Assembly (NCBI GenBank): GCA_016713435.1
Contig: JADJPD010000006.1
Location: forward strand, 124,001 to 188,000
DNA: 64,000 nucleotides
Direction: 5' to 3'
Source of the DNA: Gemmatimonadota bacterium
GTDB lineage: Bacteria > Gemmatimonadota > Gemmatimonadetes > Gemmatimonadales > GWC2-71-9
Shown: one piece after another, positions 1-8,491 of the stretch
Layout of the letters: every line of letters starts with the position of its first letter
Numbering within the stretch: position 1 is the stretch's first letter
Made by a program: the position numbers and the translations under genes
Notes under the pieces: generated by a model
What the model saw: only the letters and a program-made list of their open reading frames with translations
Database searches by the model: none
Told to the model about the DNA's origin: nothing

Positions 1-226
1 CCGCGGCGATCAGCTCGAGGCCGGTCATGCCCGGGAGCCGGACGTCCGTCACCAGCAGGTCCCAGCTGCCGGGCGCCGAGTCCATCGCGTGCAGCGCCTC
101 CACCGGGCAGCGATGGGACACCACCTCGTAGCCTTCGCTGTCGAGCAGGCGGGTGAGCACGCGGTTCAGGCTGTCCTCGTCCTCCACCAGCAGGACACGG
201 CGGCCGTTCGGCATGTCTTCGTCCAT
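1..226 (-). CDS. Response-regulator receiver protein (partial, 3' end outside window)
   Basis: The N-terminal 75 residues of a CheY-like receiver domain are visible, read leftward from an ATG at 226. The acidic pocket (VLLVEDEDS, residues 11-19) and the phospho-acceptor Asp61 in LLVTDVRLPG are intact, so phosphorylation is plausible. The gene runs off the window, so it cannot be told whether it is receiver-only or carries an output domain. It is the last visible member of a leftward signalling block that begins with the histidine kinase at 4501. The short gap to the next upstream gene (289-675) suggests co-transcription. Confidence 0.85.
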   Translation of the reverse strand, partial: MDEDMPNGRRVLLVEDEDSLNRVLTRLLDSEGYEVVSHRCPVEALHAMDSAPGSWDLLVTDVRLPGMTGLELIAA

Positions 227-288
227 GGAGCCCTCCCAGGCTGATACGGCGGCAAGCGCCCGCCGCACGGAACGGGGCAGCGGGGTCA

Positions 289-675
289 TCAGGCCACCTC
301 GCCGGTGAGCTCGGGTCCCGGGCCGGTGCCCGGCTCGAGCTCGGCGATGAGCGTGGGATAATCGTCGTTCACGTCGTACACGCCGGCCACGCCTTCCCGC
401 GCCCACGCATAGCGCTCGGCGGGCGTCGGCGCCCGCTGGGCCAGCAGCACCCGAGGGGCCCGGGTGCCGAGGCGCGGCCAGAGCGGGCGGATGGTGTTGT
501 GCGGGATCACGCCCATGCCGAGGACCACGACCTGCGGCTGGAACTGGAGCGCCGCACTGATCACCACGTCCGAGCGCGGTTCCACGTGGTGGAACCGCAC
601 CTCGTCCCGCCGGGCAAACGTCGCCCGCAGCCGCGTCACCAGCTCCGCCCCGACCTCGATCACCAGCACCACCAT
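289..675 (-). CDS. Degenerate receiver-like (pseudo-receiver) protein
   Basis: This 128-residue protein has the alternating strand/helix pattern of a response-regulator receiver. The catalytic residues are missing: the usual phospho-acceptor position in the PQVVVLGMGVIP segment is Gly, the N-terminal acidic pair is replaced (VVLVIEVG), and the conserved Lys near the end is Asp (GVYDVNDD). I chose ATG at 675 because GGGAGG lies just upstream and homology-like sequence begins there; a longer reading frame extends to 825. It probably acts as a phosphorylation-independent partner in the surrounding two-component block. Assignment to the receiver fold rests on pattern and context only. Confidence 0.55.
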   Translation of the reverse strand: MVVLVIEVGAELVTRLRATFARRDEVRFHHVEPRSDVVISAALQFQPQVVVLGMGVIPHNTIRPLWPRLGTRAPRVLLAQRAPTPAERYAWAREGVAGVYDVNDDYPTLIAELEPGTGPGPELTGEVA

Positions 676-849
676 GCTGCCTCCCGGCTGCCCGTCCCCT
701 GTCGCTGCGCGGATGCGCCGACCACGTGGACCCAAGATGGGGAGCTTGTCAGGGGTGGGGGATCGGGAAGGCTGTACAGCGGGCGTCGTGGTCCGTCCTA
801 CGGAGGCCGTCGCCGGGTGCTTCATGAAGCTGGCGGAGGGGACGGTGCG

Positions 850-1217
850 TCAGGCGGGGCGGGTCATGGCCTCGATTCGCTGCACCAGCTGCTCGCTGTC
901 GCGCGACTTGTCGAGGAAGGCCTCGGCGCCCGCCGCGACATAGACCTCGCGGAAGACCTCGGCCGGGTGGTTGGTGAAGACGAGGATGCGGGCGCGGCAG
1001 CCGAGCAGGCGGACCTGCTGCAGCACGTCGAGGCCGACGCCCTCGCGCAGCCGCAGGTCGAGCACGATGACGTCGGGCGAGGTGGCCTGGATCACCTGCA
1101 CGGCCTCGGGCGGGGTCTCCGCCTCGCCGACCACGCGCACCCCGGGATCTCCTCCAGCAGCGCCGCGACCCGGCGCCGCAGCGGCGCGGAATCATCCACC
1201 AGCACGACGCGGAGCAT
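850..1217 (-). CDS. Receiver-domain response regulator, interrupted by a 1-base frameshift
   Basis: Two overlapping frames together encode one 122-residue CheY-like receiver. The N-terminal part starts at ATG 1217 (MLRVVLVDDSAPLRR, with Asp8/Asp9) and runs to IPG. The second frame supplies VRVVGEAE through to the stop, with Asp54 in VIVLDLRL, Thr82 and Lys104. One base is missing in the GGGG run at 1140-1143 (C on the plus strand). Restoring it gives a receiver of canonical length with all catalytic residues, so a consensus error is likelier than a true pseudogene. No output domain follows, so it would act by protein contact or as a phosphate shuttle in the adjacent kinase pathway. Confidence 0.8.
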
Positions 1218-1358
1218 GCCCTGAACTCCTGGACCCGGGAGGAGGGGCCGGCCCGGGGTGGACCGCCGCACTCCCACCCAAGCTACCGGGCCCCCTGGGG
1301 GCGGGATATCAGCGGCGGCGCGGTGCGCTGTCGGTGTCCGTCCTACACGGTCCTACAG

Positions 1359-1985
1359 CTAGGCGAGGCCGTGCTCGATGGCGTAGCGGGTGAGTTCGGC
1401 GTTGTGCTTCAGGTTCATCTTCTGGAGGATCCGGGTGCGGTAGGTGCTGACCGTCTTCACGCTGAGGGAGAGGGTCGTGGCGATGTCCCCCACGCTCTGG
1501 CCCGAGGCGATGAGGCGGAGCACCTCGAACTCGCGGTCGGAGAGCTGCTCGTGGGGCAGCCCGCCCGCGCGGGTTACGTCCTCCGCCAGCCGCTCGGCCA
1601 GGGAGGCGCTCACGTAGCGGCCCCCGCGGGCCACCTTCCGGATGGCCACCAGCAGCTCGGTGGTGGCGCCTTCCTTGGTGAGGTACGTGGCGGCGCCGCT
1701 CTTGATGGCGCGCACGGCGTACTGCTCTTCCGGGTGCATGCTCAGCACGATCACCGGCCGCTCCGGGAACCAGCTCTTGAGCTGCTTCAGCAGCTCGAGG
1801 CCCTTGGCATCGGGGAGGCTCAGGTCGATCACGGCCACGTCCCACTCGGTGGTGCGGGCCAGCGCCACGAGGTCGCGCGCGGTGGCAGCCTCGCCGGCGA
1901 AGGCCAGGTCGGGCTCCTCCTCGATCAGGTCGCGGAGCCCGCGGCGCACCAGCACGTGGTCGTCGGCGATCAGCACACGGATCAT
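1359..1985 (-). CDS. NarL/FixJ-family response regulator (receiver + LuxR HTH)
   Basis: This 208-residue transcription regulator has an N-terminal receiver (Asp8/Asp9, phospho-acceptor Asp54 in AVIDLSLPD, Lys104 in YLTKEG). A C-terminal LuxR-type helix-turn-helix follows at about 143-208 (LSDREFEVLRLIASGQS, then VKTVSTYRTRILQKM). The start codon overlaps the stop of the upstream histidine kinase by four bases (ATGA at 1982-1985), so the two are translationally coupled and almost certainly a cognate pair. The DNA target is unknown. The genes just downstream are receiver-only proteins. Confidence 0.95.
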   Translation of the reverse strand: MIRVLIADDHVLVRRGLRDLIEEEPDLAFAGEAATARDLVALARTTEWDVAVIDLSLPDAKGLELLKQLKSWFPERPVIVLSMHPEEQYAVRAIKSGAATYLTKEGATTELLVAIRKVARGGRYVSASLAERLAEDVTRAGGLPHEQLSDREFEVLRLIASGQSVGDIATTLSLSVKTVSTYRTRILQKMNLKHNAELTRYAIEHGLA

Positions 1986-4501
1986 GTCGCTTCCTCCTGG
2001 ACAGGCACGCGAACCACCACCACCGTCCCTCCCCCCGGATTGGGCCGCACCTCACAGGTGGCGCCCACCAGGGTGGCGCGCTCCCGCATCCCCACCAGGC
2101 CCAGCGCCCCTTCCCGGAGCTCGGCGGGCAGGCCCCGCCCGTCGTCGGCGATGCTGAGCGTGAGGAGGCCGTCGGCCTGCGCCAGGCGCACCTCCACCGA
2201 CCGGGCCTCGGCGTGGCGCACCACGTTGGTGAGCGCCTCCTGGGCGATGCGGAACAGCGCCACGCCCGGCTCGGGCGGCAGCGGCGGCAGGTCTTCCGGC
2301 GCCACCAGGGTGGTGGCCAGGCCGGTGCGGCGGGCCACCTCGTTCAGCGTGGCCTCGAGCGCCGCGGCGAGCCCCAGGTCGTCGAGGGCCGGGGGCCGGA
2401 GCTCGCTCGAGAGCCGGCGCGACATCCCGATGGTCTCGTCGAGCAGCTCGAGCATGCCGCCCAGGCGGCCCTCCACCTTCTCCCGCGGCGCCTCGGCGTG
2501 CTGCCGGCGCAGCCAGGCGGCATCCATCTTGAGCGCCGTGAGGGCCGAGCCGAGCTGGTCGTGGATCTCCCGCGCGATGCGGCCGCGCTCCTCCTCGCGC
2601 ACGGCCACGAGGCGGCCGTGGAGCGCGCGGAGCTCCTCCGCCAGCTGCGCCTGCTCCTCGAGCAACCGCTCCCGGTCCGCCTCGTGCGCCCGGCGGATCG
2701 ACACGTCCTCGTAGGTGGCCACCAGTCCCACCACGGCGCCGGTGGCGTCGCGGAGCGGCGCCGTGGAGATGCTCACCGGCAGCGACTGGCCGTTCTTCCG
2801 GAGCCGGCGCGTCTCCACGCCGGTGAAGGGGTGCCCCGCGAACACCTGGGTGCGCAGCCGCAGGTACTCCTCCTCGAGCCCCGGCGGGATGATGCAGAGC
2901 GGCCGGCCCAGCACCTCCTCCCGGGTCCAGCCGAACATCTCGGTGGCCGCGCCGAACCAGCCGGTCACCGAGAGGTCCGTCCCGATCCAGATGACGGCCA
3001 GCGGCGAGGACGCGAGCACCGCCTCCAGCTCCGCCGCCCGCTCGGCCAGGGACGCTTCGTAGGCCAGCCGTTCGGTGATGTCCCGCAGGATGGCGGTGAA
3101 GAACCGCCCGTTCTCGGTGCGCAGCAGCGAGATGGACGCCTCGATGGGAAACTCGTGCCCGTCGGCGTGACGGCCCCGCAGCCGGCTGCCGGCGCCCATG
3201 CTCCGGCTGGCCTTGCCGGGGGTACCGGTGAACGCGAAGTCGTGCAGGTGCCGCTGGTGGCGGCCGCGCTGGGCCTGCGGGATCAGCAGGTCGAGCGGCT
3301 GCCCGATCGCCTCGGCGCGGCTGTACCCGAAGATCCGCTCCGCCGCGGGGTTGAAGAGGACGATCCGCTGCCCCTCGTCCACCGTGACGATGGCGTCCAT
3401 GGCGCTGTCGATGATCCCCGCGAACTGCGCCTGGCCGGCGAGGATGCGGCGGCCGGCCTGGTCCAGGGCGGTGGCCACCTGCCCGAGCTCGCCGCCGAGC
3501 GCGGGCCGCTCCCCACGGGGGACCTCGCCGCGCGCCAGCTGGTCGGCCTGCCGGGCCAGCGACTCGAGCGGGTCCAGCACCAGGTACCGGCTGCTGACCC
3601 AGAAGCCGAGCACCAGCAGGGTGAGGGCCACGGCGGCCACCAGCGCGGCGCGCGCGCCCTGCGCTTCGGCGGGGGCGTACACGTCCCTGCGGTGGAAGCC
3701 CACCGAGACCAGGAGGCCCGGTTGCTCCCCGGGCAGGGGCACGCGGGTGAAGGAGAAGATCCGCGGCTGCCCGTCCACGCCCGTCGCCTCGACGTGGCCC
3801 GCGGTGTCGCGGGCGAAGCGCTGGAGGAGGGAGTCGGTGCCGCGCTGCCCGATCCAGCGCTCGGGCTCGGGATGGCGGAGGATGATGACTCCGTCCGGGT
3901 CCAGCACCGTGAGCGAGGCCCCCGGCGGCAGGGCGGTGGTGACGACCCGGCTCGTCAGCTCCACGAGGTCGAGCGTGGCGAAGGCCACGCCCGAGATGCG
4001 GCCCCGGAGGTCACGGATCGGGGCGCTGACGCGGAGCACTCGCCGGCCCGTCACCAGGCCCAGCTGGTAGCGGCCGATGGTGGTGACGCCCTCGCGGACC
4101 GTCCGCTGGAACCACGGTTCCGCGGCGAGGCTGGTGGCTTCCCGCAGCGGCGCCCCGCTGCAGAACATGTCACCGGCGGTGTCCGCGGCCCCGATGTTGG
4201 AATAGCGGGAGGAGGCGGCCAGCAGGCGGGCCGCGTAGGCGCTGCACTCCTCTGCCTGATGGGCCCGCGCGGCGGACCACTCCGAGAAGCTCAGCACCAG
4301 CTCCTGCGCCCCGCCCAGGCCCTCCTTGACCGCCTGGGCCGTCTGGCTGGCCAGCAGGCGAGTCTCGGCGAGCGCGCGCTGGCGGAGCAGGCGGCGGGTG
4401 GACAGCGCCTCCCAGGTGACGAACGCCGTGGCCACGAGGACGCCGCCGAAGGTGAGCAGCGCCAGCTGCGCCCGCAGCGTCCCGGGACGGCCGAGCGCCA
4501 T
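1982..4501 (-). CDS. Membrane sensor histidine kinase (Cache-like, HAMP, PAS-PAS, HisKA_3)
   Basis: This sensor kinase has 839 residues from ATG 4501. A transmembrane helix (ALLTFGGVLVATAFVTW) opens the protein. An extracytoplasmic domain of about 250 residues with double-Cache character follows, then a second helix near residues 285-305 and a HAMP region. Two PAS domains come next (FAGIIDSAMDAIVTVD and LEAVLASSPLAVIWIG). The C-terminus is a NarX/DegS-type module: HisKA_3 with the phosphorylated His in REIHDQLG, then an HATPase domain with N-box EALTNVVRHAEA and glycine boxes DDGRGL and GLVGMRERA. It overlaps the NarL regulator by 4 bases. The frame is open to 4687, but that extension overlaps the neighbouring gene and lacks domain sequence. 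Confidence 0.93.
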   Translation of the reverse strand: MALGRPGTLRAQLALLTFGGVLVATAFVTWEALSTRRLLRQRALAETRLLASQTAQAVKEGLGGAQELVLSFSEWSAARAHQAEECSAYAARLLAASSRYSNIGAADTAGDMFCSGAPLREATSLAAEPWFQRTVREGVTTIGRYQLGLVTGRRVLRVSAPIRDLRGRISGVAFATLDLVELTSRVVTTALPPGASLTVLDPDGVIILRHPEPERWIGQRGTDSLLQRFARDTAGHVEATGVDGQPRIFSFTRVPLPGEQPGLLVSVGFHRRDVYAPAEAQGARAALVAAVALTLLVLGFWVSSRYLVLDPLESLARQADQLARGEVPRGERPALGGELGQVATALDQAGRRILAGQAQFAGIIDSAMDAIVTVDEGQRIVLFNPAAERIFGYSRAEAIGQPLDLLIPQAQRGRHQRHLHDFAFTGTPGKASRSMGAGSRLRGRHADGHEFPIEASISLLRTENGRFFTAILRDITERLAYEASLAERAAELEAVLASSPLAVIWIGTDLSVTGWFGAATEMFGWTREEVLGRPLCIIPPGLEEEYLRLRTQVFAGHPFTGVETRRLRKNGQSLPVSISTAPLRDATGAVVGLVATYEDVSIRRAHEADRERLLEEQAQLAEELRALHGRLVAVREEERGRIAREIHDQLGSALTALKMDAAWLRRQHAEAPREKVEGRLGGMLELLDETIGMSRRLSSELRPPALDDLGLAAALEATLNEVARRTGLATTLVAPEDLPPLPPEPGVALFRIAQEALTNVVRHAEARSVEVRLAQADGLLTLSIADDGRGLPAELREGALGLVGMRERATLVGATCEVRPNPGGGTVVVVRVPVQEEAT

Positions 4502-4617
4502 CAGCCCGGCCCCGGGGCGGGGCGCCGGGGCGGCCGGTGCGGGAGCGGGGGGATGCCCGTCAGCTTCATGTGATTCCGGAGAATCCTGCCCCCTCAGGAG
4601 GGATGGCGCAATACCCC

Positions 4618-5715
4618 TTAAGAGGTAGGCCTCCCCGGCAGCGCTGGCCACTGCTGCGTAACGCAGTGGAACGACCCAAGGCCCCACACCAGGTCCACCG
4701 AGTTCACGGGCACCACCCGGCGGCCCGGGAAGCAGCCGGCGAGCACGGCCTGGGCCTGTGCGTCGGTGGTCGGGTGGTAGGCCGGCATCAGCACCACGCC
4801 GTTGCCGATGTAGAAGTTGGCGTAACTGGCCGGCAGTCGCTGGTCATCCTGGTACATCGCCGGCGGCATGGGGAGGGTGAGGATGCGGAAGGGACGGCCG
4901 TCCTGGTCGCGCATCTGGCGCAGGCGCTCGAGGTTGTCGCGCAGCGGGTGGTAGTTGGCGTCGCGCGGGTCTTCTTCCACCACCGTGACGATGGTGGAGG
5001 GATCGGTGAAGCGGGTGAGGTCGTCCACGTGGCCATCGGTGTCGTCGCCCTCGATGCCGTCGCCGAGCCAGAGGATGTGGGTGACGCCGAGGTAGTCGGC
5101 CAGGTACTGCTCGATGCGGGCGCGGTCGAGGCCGGGGTTCCGGTTGGGATTGAGCAGGCAGCTCTCGGTGGTCAGCAGCGTGCCCGCCCCGTTCACGTCG
5201 AGGCTCCCGCCCTCCATGACGATGCCGGGGCTGAAGACCTTGATGCCGTACTTCTTCCCGACCCGGGTGGGGATGACGTCGTCATCGTCGAACGGCGGGT
5301 ACTTGCCGCCCCAGGCGTTGTAGCCCCAGTCGATGATCGCCTCCTCGCTCCGTCCGGAGGCCGTCTCCCGCTGCACGAAGATGGGGCCGTGGTCGCGGCA
5401 CCAGGCGTCGTTGGTGGGGTTGTGGTGGAACACCACGGCGCCCGGTCCCGCGCGCTTGCCAAGCGGGATCCCCGCCGCGGTGAGCCGGCTGCGGACCTCC
5501 TCCTCCATGGCCTCGTCCCGGACATTGATGTGCACCTCCTCCTGCGGCGCGAGGTGCCGGACGATCTCGCAGAAGACGCCCGGCACGGGCGCGAACTTCC
5601 CCGGCCACGAGGCTTCCTTGTGAGGCCAGGAGAGGAAGGTGCCGCGGTGCGGGGCCCATTCGGGGGGCATCCGGAAGCCGGCGGCGGCGGGGGAGCCGGG
5701 GGTAAAGCGGTTCAT
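4618..5715 (-). CDS. aguA: Agmatine deiminase
   Basis: This enzyme hydrolyses agmatine to N-carbamoylputrescine and ammonia, a step in the arginine-decarboxylase route to putrescine. The 365-residue protein is family length and shows the guanidino-group-modifying signatures: FHHNPTNDAWCRDHGP near residue 100, DWGYNAWGGKYPPFDDDD, MEGGSLDVNG, DTDGHVDD, and the C-terminal nucleophile Cys in GLGSFHCVTQQ. The next pathway enzyme, N-carbamoylputrescine amidase, lies at 7443-8330 on the same strand, separated by one oppositely oriented gene. No strong Shine-Dalgarno sequence is visible before ATG 5715. Confidence 0.95.
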   Translation of the reverse strand: MNRFTPGSPAAAGFRMPPEWAPHRGTFLSWPHKEASWPGKFAPVPGVFCEIVRHLAPQEEVHINVRDEAMEEEVRSRLTAAGIPLGKRAGPGAVVFHHNPTNDAWCRDHGPIFVQRETASGRSEEAIIDWGYNAWGGKYPPFDDDDVIPTRVGKKYGIKVFSPGIVMEGGSLDVNGAGTLLTTESCLLNPNRNPGLDRARIEQYLADYLGVTHILWLGDGIEGDDTDGHVDDLTRFTDPSTIVTVVEEDPRDANYHPLRDNLERLRQMRDQDGRPFRILTLPMPPAMYQDDQRLPASYANFYIGNGVVLMPAYHPTTDAQAQAVLAGCFPGRRVVPVNSVDLVWGLGSFHCVTQQWPALPGRPTS

Positions 5716-6060
5716 GGGGTCCCAGAGTCCAGGATCGGGAAGAAGTCGCGCACCAAGCTAACCCGATGCACTGCTGACGGATGCCCCATGGATCAGCGGT
5801 CTTCCTCCATGAAGGGTTGTTGTGTGGATGCCCTCGTGTAGTGCCCCCGCGACACTGTTGCATCGTTTCGCTGCGGTCGCCATCGTGGCCGACAATCATA
5901 ACTACTTGAGGGATAAGCTCTTAGTGGGCACTTCCGTCTCATGCCATCGCTTCGAGCGTACCCGGCCTCCGGGTTGCGTTCATGAATGCCAGATGACTGG
6001 ACCGCGCCTCGAGCACACGGTCTGGCTCTCGGTCTTCACTCTTCCTCGAAGGAGGCTTCC
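5716..6060. other. 345-bp divergent intergenic region
   Basis: No convincing gene is present. The segment is noticeably richer in A+T than its surroundings, especially around 5815-5960, as expected for a divergent promoter region between aguA and the peroxidase-like gene. A short inverted repeat is visible (ACCCGG/CCGGGT at 5960-5974), followed by the palindrome TTCATGAA near 5979. A looser pair AGTGCCC/GGGCACT lies at about 5840 and 5936. I could not assign -35/-10 boxes with confidence. Confidence 0.5.
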
Positions 6061-7368
6061 GTGACGGGAAGCGCGTGCACCGCCCGCCGGGCCGTTTCGG
6101 CCGCCATGCTCACCCTCATCCTTGCCGCGTGCCAGGATGATCCGAGCGCGCCGGCCACCGAACTGACCGCGGCCTCGCGGGCGTCGGCCGTCCGGAGCAG
6201 CCTGGCCCCCCTCGGCAAGGCCGTCTTCAACGACGAGAACCTCTCCCTGCGGCGGAACCAGTCCTGCGCTTCCTGCCATGATGCCGCGTGGGGCTTCAGC
6301 TCCCCCAACAGCCGCTTCAATGCGGCCGGCGCCGTCCTGCCCGGCTCGGTGCGCGATCGCTTCGGCAACCGGAAGCCGCCGAGCGCCGCCTACGCCACCC
6401 AGGCCCCGGTGCGCTTCTTCGACGACGTCGACGAGACCTATGTGGGCGGGAACTTCTGGGATGGTCGCGCCACCGGCGCGCGCCTCGGCAGCCCGGCGGC
6501 GGAGCAGGCGCTCGGCCCCTTCGTGAACCCGGTGGAGATGGCGCTCCCCGACCCGGCGTGCGTGGTGTTCCGGGTCTCCAAGGGCCGGTACCGCCAGCTC
6601 TTCCGGGAGGCACTCGGCCGCTCGGGGCAGGTGCTGACCTTCCCGGCCAACACCGAGGCGCTCTGCGCCCAGGAGGGGAGCAAGATCCCGCTCTCCCCGG
6701 CGGACAGCACCACCATGATGGCCCAGTACGACCTGATCGGCCTGGCGGTGGCCGCCTTCGAGGCCTCGCCCGAGGTGAACTCCTTCAGTTCGAAGTACGA
6801 CGCCGTCCTGGCGGGCCAGGCCCGCTTCACCCCGGATGAGGCGCGTGGCTTCGGGGTGTACAACGGCAAGGGCGGCTGCTTCGCCTGCCACCCCGCCGCC
6901 GGGCCGCAGGCCCTCTTCACCGACTACACCTACGACAACATCGGCGTGCCGGCCAACCCGGAGAACCCGGTGTACGTCGGCAACCCCGCCTTCCTCGACC
7001 TCGGCGTCGGTGGCCATACCGGCGAGCCGAGCGAGCATGGCAAGGTCAAGGTGCCGACGCTGCGCAACCTGACTCGCGTGGGGATGCGTGCCGGGCGGAA
7101 GTCCTACATGCACAACGGCGCCTTCAAGAGCCTGGAGCAGGTGGTCCACTTCTACAACACCCGCGACGTGCTGCCCGCCTGCGACGCCGTGGCCCGCCCG
7201 CGCTTCGGCGTGAACTGCTGGCCGGCGCCGGAGGTCACGGAGAACGTCAATACCGACGAGCTCGGGAACCTGGGCCTCAATGCCAGCGAAGAGGCGGCGC
7301 TGGTGGCCTTCCTGCACACCCTCGACGACGGCTACCAGGCCCGCGGCCACGCGCCCGGCGGCATCTGA
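6061..7368 (+). CDS. Di-haem cytochrome c peroxidase-family lipoprotein (MauG/CcpA-like)
   Basis: This 435-residue exported protein has two c-type haem motifs: CASCH at residues 69-73 and CFACH at 273-277. That is the arrangement of bacterial di-haem cytochrome c peroxidases and MauG-like proteins, which reduce peroxide or oxidise protein or small-molecule substrates in the periplasm. The signal peptide ends in a lipobox (LILAAC, Cys24), so it should be anchored as a lipoprotein. GTG 6061 is preferred over an upstream ATG at 5986 because AAGGAGG sits six bases before it and the signal peptide begins there. It stands alone between the two oppositely oriented putrescine genes. Peroxidase versus oxidase role cannot be decided here. 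Confidence 0.88.
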   Translation: MTGSACTARRAVSAAMLTLILAACQDDPSAPATELTAASRASAVRSSLAPLGKAVFNDENLSLRRNQSCASCHDAAWGFSSPNSRFNAAGAVLPGSVRDRFGNRKPPSAAYATQAPVRFFDDVDETYVGGNFWDGRATGARLGSPAAEQALGPFVNPVEMALPDPACVVFRVSKGRYRQLFREALGRSGQVLTFPANTEALCAQEGSKIPLSPADSTTMMAQYDLIGLAVAAFEASPEVNSFSSKYDAVLAGQARFTPDEARGFGVYNGKGGCFACHPAAGPQALFTDYTYDNIGVPANPENPVYVGNPAFLDLGVGGHTGEPSEHGKVKVPTLRNLTRVGMRAGRKSYMHNGAFKSLEQVVHFYNTRDVLPACDAVARPRFGVNCWPAPEVTENVNTDELGNLGLNASEEAALVAFLHTLDDGYQARGHAPGGI

Positions 7369-7386
7369 GTCGTCCCGGCAGCACAG

Positions 7387-7420
7387 CGGGGGCCGCGCCG
7401 GAATCACGACGCGACCCCCG
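7387..7420 (-). terminator. Candidate hairpin terminator after N-carbamoylputrescine amidase gene
   Basis: A 14-base arm pair (CGGGGGCCGCGCCG at 7387-7400 with CGACGCGACCCCCG at 7407-7420) encloses a 6-base loop. The two imperfections are C-A on the plus strand but become U-G wobbles in minus-strand RNA, so the structure is better for the leftward gene. There is no clear U tract. Confidence 0.4.
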
Positions 7421-7442
7421 TTGCGTTGCCCTGCGGCGGGCA

Positions 7443-8330
7443 TCAGTCGATGTAGCGCCGGGTGATGTCGCCGTAGCTTTCCACCCGCCGGTCCCGCAGG
7501 AAGGGCCAGTGGGTGCGGGCAAAGTCGGTGCGCGACGGGTCGATGGGCACGATCAGGATCTCCTCGCCGGTGCCGGCCTTGGCCAGGATCTCGCCGTTGG
7601 GCGCCGCCACGAAGCTGCCGCCCCAGAACTCGATGCCCTGGTTGGGCCCCGGCTCCACCCCCACGCGATTCACCGCGCACACGTACACCCCGTTGGCGAT
7701 GGCGTGGCTGCGCTGGATGGTCTCCCACGAGGCCTGCTGGGCCGCGCCGTACTCCGCCTTCTCCGGCACCAGCCAGCCGATGGCCGTGGGGTAGAACAGC
7801 ACCTGCGCCCCGGTGAGCGCCGTGAGCCGCGCGGCCTCGGGATACCACTGGTCCCAGCAGATGAGCACCCCCGCCTTGCAGTACTTCGTGTCCCAGGACC
7901 GGAAGCCCAGGTCGCCCGGGGTGAAGTAGAACTTCTCGTAGTAGTTCGGGTCGTCGGGGATGTGCATCTTCCGGTACTTCCCGAGGTACGACCCGTCGGC
8001 GTCCAGGATGGCGGTGGTGTTGTGGTAGAGGCCCTCCGCCCGCTTCTCGAACAGCGAGGCGATGAGCACGATACCGAGCTCGCCCGCGAGCTTGGCCAGC
8101 ACCTCGGTGCTCGGCCCCGGGATCGGCTCGGCCAGCTTGAAGAACTCGTGGTCCTCGGTCTGGCAGAAGTAGCGGCTGCGGAAGAGCTCCGGCAGGCAGA
8201 CCACCGTGGCGCCGCGCTTCGCGGCCTCGCGCACGCCGGCGATGGCGCGCGCCATGTTGTCGGCCGGGTCGGCCGACATGTGCATCTGCACGAGGCCGAG
8301 GACGGTCGGGGCGGGGGAGGGCTTGGGCAT
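7443..8330 (-). CDS. aguB: N-carbamoylputrescine amidase (nitrilase superfamily)
   Basis: This carbon-nitrogen hydrolase converts N-carbamoylputrescine to putrescine, CO2 and ammonia. The 295-residue protein has the complete nitrilase-superfamily triad: Glu in VVCLPELF, Lys in KYRKMHIPDD and Cys in VLICWDQWYPE. The DQWYPE and PNYYEKFYFTPGD segments are typical of the plant/bacterial N-carbamoylputrescine amidase subgroup. I start at ATG 8330; the frame is open further upstream but that extension is arginine/alanine-rich and non-homologous in character. Agmatine deiminase at 4618-5715 supplies its substrate, so the two complete agmatine to putrescine. Confidence 0.93.
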   Translation of the reverse strand: MPKPSPAPTVLGLVQMHMSADPADNMARAIAGVREAAKRGATVVCLPELFRSRYFCQTEDHEFFKLAEPIPGPSTEVLAKLAGELGIVLIASLFEKRAEGLYHNTTAILDADGSYLGKYRKMHIPDDPNYYEKFYFTPGDLGFRSWDTKYCKAGVLICWDQWYPEAARLTALTGAQVLFYPTAIGWLVPEKAEYGAAQQASWETIQRSHAIANGVYVCAVNRVGVEPGPNQGIEFWGGSFVAAPNGEILAKAGTGEEILIVPIDPSRTDFARTHWPFLRDRRVESYGDITRRYID

Positions 8331-8491
8331 GGCGCAAAGATAGGGCGGGGCAGGGGTTAGGTGAATTGGCCGCCCCCGAATGCGTCCCGGCCCGCCGCGG
8401 GGCCGGCCGGGCCCTGAAGCGAAATTCACGTCACGCTCATGCCGCCGACCGGCGGACTCCCGTAGCGTCGGGGATTCCGTGAGGCATCCCC

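Noticed and set aside
2213..4573. Long plus-strand frame opposite the histidine kinase
   Set aside because: Antisense shadow, rich in Arg/Gly/Pro, no motifs.
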